A stretch of 7,874 nt of DNA from Deltaproteobacteria bacterium (GTDB taxonomy: Bacteria; Desulfobacterota; GWC2-55-46; S146-70; JAUXIU01), in the NCBI GenBank assembly GCA_030620895.1, contig JAUXIU010000043.1, positions 1 through 7,874 of the forward strand. Direction: 5' to 3'. Positions 4,942 through 7,874 of the stretch are shown in pieces (positions within the stretch are counted from its first letter, which is position 1; each line of letters begins with the position of its first letter). The notes beneath the pieces were generated by a model that searched no databases, was not told the DNA's origin, and saw only the letters and a list, made by a program, of their open reading frames with translations. Both the position numbers and the translations under genes were made by a program.

Positions 4942-5910
4942 ATGTCGATAATTCGTATTGTCGATCTTATGAAACGATATGACAGCATTGAGGCTGTGCG
5001 TGGGGTTTCCTTTGAGGTGAAGGAGGGGGAGTCTTTTGGTTTCATTGGTCCAAATGGCGCCGGGAAGACAACTACGATTAATATTCTCTGTACACTTCTT
5101 AGACCGACATCAGGAAGAGCGTTTGTAAACGGCTATGATTGTATGCAAGAGGCTTCAAATGTAAGAGCATCGATCGGTCTGGTCTTCCAGGAGACAACCC
5201 TCGATAATGAGCTAACCGCATATGAGAATTTAAAATTCCATGGGTATCTCTATAATATGGACAAGCGGAAAGTAGAGCAGCGCATAGATGAGATGTTGGA
5301 ATTAGTTATGCTTCATGACAGAAAGGACGATATTGTAAAGACCTTTTCAGGTGGTATGAAGAGGAGGTTAGAGATTGCAAGGGGACTGCTCCACAAGCCA
5401 AAGGTGCTTTTTTTAGACGAGCCAACTCTGGGACTCGATCCACAGACAAGGAGCAATGTATGGAATTTTATAGAGAGTTTGAAGAGAAAAGATGGAATTA
5501 CGATATTTATGACCACTCACTATATGGATGAGGCTGAAAGGTGCGACAGAATTGCCATAATTGATCACGGTAAGATTATTGCGTGTGGGTGTCCTGAAGA
5601 ATTAAAGAGTGAGATAAAAGGAGACTCAATCCATTTAGAGACTGAAGATGATGAGAGAGCGGTTCTGGAATTAAGGGAGAAGTTCAATATTGATGCCAGG
5701 AGGCTCAGTAATGGCCTGATCTTTAATGTTGATAAAGGGGATGCATTTATTCCCAGGATTTTTGGAAGGCTTTCAACAAATATTCTATCTGTAAATTTAA
5801 AGAAACCGAGTCTGGATGATGTTTTTTTACACCTCACAGGCCGTGAGATAAGGGATTACAATGATGGCAATGGTGGAATGGCTGATGCAATGAGGAGAAG
5901 GAGAAGATAG
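4942..5910 (+). CDS. ABC-2 type exporter ATP-binding protein (DrrA-like)
   Basis: This is the cytoplasmic ATPase of a two-component ABC-2 exporter; the substrate is unknown. The 322-residue product has Walker A GPNGAGKTT (36-44), Q-loop Q83 in VFQETTLDNELTAYENL, signature FSGGMKRRLEIARGL (135-149), Walker B VLFLDEPTLGLDP (155-167) and H-loop H193 in TTHYMDEAERCDRIAI. After the nucleotide-binding domain (about 1-220) comes an accessory C-terminal domain of the type found in daunorubicin-exporter-like ATPases (about 225-300), ending KKPSLDDVFLHLTGREIRD. The final segment is Gly-rich and then five arginines. The ATG at 4942 is the first start after an in-frame TAA (4933-4935). No Shine-Dalgarno is visible, so initiation may rely on the short AT-rich leader. 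The permease follows after 15 bp. A NodI or generic multidrug-type role is equally possible. Confidence 0.9.
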   Translation: MSIIRIVDLMKRYDSIEAVRGVSFEVKEGESFGFIGPNGAGKTTTINILCTLLRPTSGRAFVNGYDCMQEASNVRASIGLVFQETTLDNELTAYENLKFHGYLYNMDKRKVEQRIDEMLELVMLHDRKDDIVKTFSGGMKRRLEIARGLLHKPKVLFLDEPTLGLDPQTRSNVWNFIESLKRKDGITIFMTTHYMDEAERCDRIAIIDHGKIIACGCPEELKSEIKGDSIHLETEDDERAVLELREKFNIDARRLSNGLIFNVDKGDAFIPRIFGRLSTNILSVNLKKPSLDDVFLHLTGREIRDYNDGNGGMADAMRRRRR

Positions 5911-5925
5911 AGACAGGCATGTGTT

Positions 5926-6690
5926 ATGTTTTCATATAAAGCCATATATGTTATAGTTTTAAGAGAGTTTAAGAGGTTTTTCAGGCAGAGGATAAGATTA
6001 ATTGTAACAATAGCCAGGCCGCTAATCTGGCTTATTATAGTAGGTTCTGGCTTTAGCAAGATTATAAATGTTCCTGGTGAGATAAGTTATAAGCAGTTCA
6101 TCCTGCCAGGAATTGTCGGTATGACGATACTCTTCAGCTCTATATTCTCTACCATTACAGTTGTATGGGACAGAGAGTTTGGATTTTTAAGGGAGATGTT
6201 AGTTGCACCGATATCAAGGTCAACTATTGTCACTGGCAAGCTATTAAGTGGAACGGCCCTTTCACTATTTCAGGGTGTTGTATTAATTTTACTTGCCCCA
6301 TTTTTCGGTGTATATGTTAGTGCATTGCAGTTTGTGTGGATGTTTTTTTTGATGGCCATTGTATCTTTATCCATTACCGCATTGGGGCTTTTTATAGCGT
6401 CTTTCCTTAAATCCCTGGAGGGGTTCAACATTATAATGAATTTTGTAGTGCTCCCTATGTTCTTCTTGAGCGGGGCACTGTACCCCTTAGGTACATTACC
6501 TGCTTATCTTCATATCTTCACATTTGTAAATCCAGTGAGCTATGGTATTGATGCCTTTAAACATGTACTCTTCCATGATACTGGGCCGTTGATTGCTGAA
6601 TTATCATTCACCCTCGATATCCTAGCTATCATTGTCTTTTCCATGATTATGGTAATACTTGCTTCATATTCCTTTGAGAGAAGGGAATAG
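5926..6690 (+). CDS. ABC-2 type transporter permease (DrrB-like)
   Basis: This is the membrane partner of the preceding ATPase. The 254-residue product begins with an amphipathic, basic segment (LREFKRFFRQRIRL, 12-25) and then has about six membrane helices (roughly 26-45, 58-80, 105-128, 135-160, 168-188, 230-248), the usual ABC-2 permease topology. Family signatures include WDREFGFLREMLVAPISRSTIVTGKLL (81-107), the cytoplasmic coupling region, and FLSGALYPLGTLPAYLHIFTFVNPVSYGIDAFK (180-212), the C-terminal ABC-2 signature. Length fits single-domain permeases that act as dimers. It lies 15 bp after the ATPase and 26 bp before rsmI, so all three are probably co-transcribed. The ribosome-binding site is weak (AGACAGG at 5911-5917). 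The substrate cannot be told from sequence alone: drug, lipid or polysaccharide are all known for this class. Confidence 0.9.
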   Translation: MFSYKAIYVIVLREFKRFFRQRIRLIVTIARPLIWLIIVGSGFSKIINVPGEISYKQFILPGIVGMTILFSSIFSTITVVWDREFGFLREMLVAPISRSTIVTGKLLSGTALSLFQGVVLILLAPFFGVYVSALQFVWMFFLMAIVSLSITALGLFIASFLKSLEGFNIIMNFVVLPMFFLSGALYPLGTLPAYLHIFTFVNPVSYGIDAFKHVLFHDTGPLIAELSFTLDILAIIVFSMIMVILASYSFERRE

Positions 6691-6716
6691 ATTCAAGAAG
6701 GATGAACAGACAATAA

Positions 6717-7571
6717 ATGTTAACAAAAGGTATTAAAGGTAAAGGGATTCTTTATATTGTTGCAACCCCTCTCGGCAATCTAGAGGATATAACGATAAGG
6801 GCACTTCACATCCTGAAGGAAGTATCGTTGATAGCTGCTGAGGATACGAGACATACAAGAAAACTCCTTAAAAATTATAAGATAGCAACACCGCTTAACA
6901 GTTATTATGAGCACAATGAAGAAAGGAAGGGTCCATGGCTGGTCTCGCGCCTTAAGGATGGTAAAGACATAGCCCTTGTTTCCGATGCAGGCACTCCAGG
7001 TATCTCTGATCCTGGATACAGGTTGGTTAAATTGGCATTAGAGAATTCAATTGATGTCTTAAGCATACCTGGCCCTTCAGCTGTTATAGCAGCCCTTTCA
7101 ATAGCTGGACTCCCAACAGATAGTTTTTTGTTTGAGGGTTTTATTCCTTCTCGCCAGGCGGATAGAAGAAGGTTTGTCCTGGGTCTAAAGGGTCAAAAAA
7201 AGACGGTTATCCTCTATGAATCACCCAGGCGCATAAAGAGATCGTTAAAGGATATCTTTGATATCCTTGGGGATGTTGATATTGTAATAGCAAGGGAGAT
7301 GACTAAGTTTTATGAGGAGGTTATAAGAGGGAAGGCAGGGTTAGTCCTTGAGATATTGAAGGGGCGCGAGATTAAGGGGGAGGTAACACTCCTAATCGGT
7401 CCACAGAAAGCGGATGAGGCTAAAAACCATGTTTCTATTAAAGATGAGCTAAAAGATTACCTCACGCTCGGTATTACATTAAAAGATGCGGTGCGGGCGG
7501 TTGTGGATCAAACAGGGTTCCCGCGCAAGATGGTTTATAGAGAGGCAATAAAGGTAAAAGAGATCCTGTAA
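6717..7571 (+). CDS. rsmI: 16S rRNA (cytidine-1402-2'-O)-methyltransferase RsmI
   Basis: RsmI uses S-adenosylmethionine to 2'-O-methylate C1402 in the decoding centre of 16S rRNA. The 284-residue product matches the family (E. coli about 286). It has the tetrapyrrole-methylase fold motifs GILYIVATPLGNLEDIT (10-26), AAEDTRHTRKLL (40-51), NSYYEHNE (61-68), LVSDAGTPGISDPGYRLV (87-104), LSIPGPSAVIAALSIAGLP (115-133) and FLFEGFIPS (137-145), then YESPRRI (167-173) and REMTKFYEE (193-201). The C-terminal tail is short and basic. The ATG at 6717 is the first usable start: an ATG at 6702 in the same frame stops after MNRQ at 6714-6716. AAGAAGGA (6695-6702) is a Shine-Dalgarno-like stretch, but 14 bases is a long spacing. 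It is a housekeeping gene placed last in the exporter transcription unit. A nested repeat element begins 14 bp downstream. Confidence 0.96.
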   Translation: MLTKGIKGKGILYIVATPLGNLEDITIRALHILKEVSLIAAEDTRHTRKLLKNYKIATPLNSYYEHNEERKGPWLVSRLKDGKDIALVSDAGTPGISDPGYRLVKLALENSIDVLSIPGPSAVIAALSIAGLPTDSFLFEGFIPSRQADRRRFVLGLKGQKKTVILYESPRRIKRSLKDIFDILGDVDIVIAREMTKFYEEVIRGKAGLVLEILKGREIKGEVTLLIGPQKADEAKNHVSIKDELKDYLTLGITLKDAVRAVVDQTGFPRKMVYREAIKVKEIL

Positions 7572-7601
7572 AGAAAGGGCATTTATACAGAGCGTCATAA
7601 C

Positions 7602-7709
7602 AGGATGCACGCCGTAAGCCCCGCCTTGTAGGCGGGCTCAAGGCATGCTAAGGTAATGGAAACTTCCTTGCTGTCAAGATGCCCCGCCCTGTGGGCGGGG
7701 CATCTTGAC
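7602..7709. mobile_element. Inner 108-bp double-hairpin element, copy B (inside the outer element)
   Basis: This is the second copy of the element found after phoU. It differs from that copy at six positions, several of which keep pairing: in the left hairpin a T-A pair becomes C-G, and in the right hairpin loop an A/A pair becomes C/G, lengthening the stem to 17 bp. Comparison with the uninterrupted outer copy shows a clean insertion after ATAAC. Because the insert itself ends in AC, the event is either 108 bp with no duplication or 106 bp with a 2-bp AC duplication. Confidence 0.87.
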
Positions 7710-7712
7710 TTT
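7673..7712 (+). terminator. Possible terminator after rsmI, in the inner element
   Basis: A perfect 16-bp GC-rich stem (7673-7688 with 7694-7709; 17 bp with a TGT loop if C7689 and G7693 pair) is followed by only three Ts. It lies about 100 bases after the rsmI stop. The strong stem favours pausing or 3'-end protection, but the short T-tract makes intrinsic termination uncertain. Confidence 0.4.
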
Positions 7713-7874
7713 GCATACCCGAACCACACTTCGTGTGGGTGCCCCGGCTCCTCGGCTTGTTGTTGCGGTGTACTACAAAGTACGCCTTACTCCTCGCCTT
7801 CGTCGCGCCTTGGTCTGCTTTGTTCTAACACTCTGTATGCGCATCTATTTATGACGTTGTGTATAAATCTATTC

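Larger units (their letters stand above)
7586..7863. mobile_element. Outer MITE-like element, copy 2, interrupted by the inner element
   Basis: The ends match copy 1 (1181-1350): TACAGAGCGTCATAA on the left at 7586-7600, and the inverted TACACAACGTCATAA at the right end at 7863, with flanking TA at 7584-7585 and 7864-7865. The total is 278 bp. Removing the 108-bp insert at 7602-7709 leaves 170 bp aligning with copy 1 without gaps and with 9 substitutions, mostly transitions. The last 65 or so bases before the right end are identical in the two copies. The interruption lies just inside the left terminal repeat, between element positions 16 and 17. It encodes no protein. Confidence 0.87.

Noticed and set aside
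5890..5910. Five-arginine C-terminus of the exporter ATPase as a frameshift or fusion artefact
   Set aside because: The frame ends at a clean TAG, the permease starts 15 bp later, and the accessory domain is complete. A purine-rich tail is unusual but not evidence of disruption.
6702..6716. Four-residue frame MNRQ just before rsmI
   Set aside because: The AAGAAGG motif is directly adjacent to this ATG with no spacing, so initiation is unlikely. It is not a credible leader peptide.

Overview
This 7.9 kb window is bacterial chromosome, apparently Gram-negative. It carries a complete high-affinity phosphate uptake operon (pstS, pstC, pstA, pstB, phoU), then a two-gene ABC-2 type exporter, then rsmI (16S rRNA 2'-O-methyltransferase). 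All eight genes lie on the + strand and are intact. The DNA is moderately AT-rich. The gaps hold degenerate GATTACA and CGCAACT-like heptamer repeats and a GGGGAC/GTCCCC palindrome, a kind of intergenic debris I associate with Nitrospirota, deltaproteobacterial lineages and related uncultured groups. That assignment is a weak inference; nothing in the window fixes the taxon.

Layout: 1-110 is a leader with a 7-bp periodic repeat. pstS is at 111-1127. A 170-bp inverted-repeat element (outer element, copy 1) fills most of the pstS-pstC gap at 1181-1350. pstC, pstA and pstB (1346-3878) are joined by ATGA stop/start overlaps. A 107-bp gap with hairpins and GATTACA repeats precedes phoU (3986-4651). 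A second, unrelated 108-bp double-hairpin element (inner element, copy A) begins two bases after the phoU stop codon at 4653-4760. An AT-rich spacer with a good sigma70-type promoter leads into the ABC ATPase (4942-5910), permease (5926-6690) and rsmI (6717-7571), which look like one transcription unit. The window closes with a second copy of the outer element (7586-7863) carrying a second copy of the inner element inside it.

PstS captures phosphate in the periplasm, PstC and PstA form the channel, PstB powers it, and PhoU couples transport to Pho signalling. No phoB/phoR pair and no recognisable Pho box is visible. The exporter and rsmI have no evident link to phosphate.

The most interesting content is the two families of small non-autonomous repeats. 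The 170-bp family has imperfect terminal inverted repeats and an apparent TA target duplication. The two copies give a matched empty-site/filled-site pair: removing exactly 108 bp from copy 2 leaves 170 bp that align to copy 1 without gaps. Copy 1 also seems to have landed inside the 5' end of pstC. The present GTG start codon lies within the element's right terminus, and rebuilding the pre-insertion site joins an in-frame TTG-initiated N-terminus (MTQSSKRDP...) preceded by an AAGG motif. No wholly new multi-gene system is visible; the novelty lies in the nested mobile repeats and their capture of gene-start and gene-end functions.
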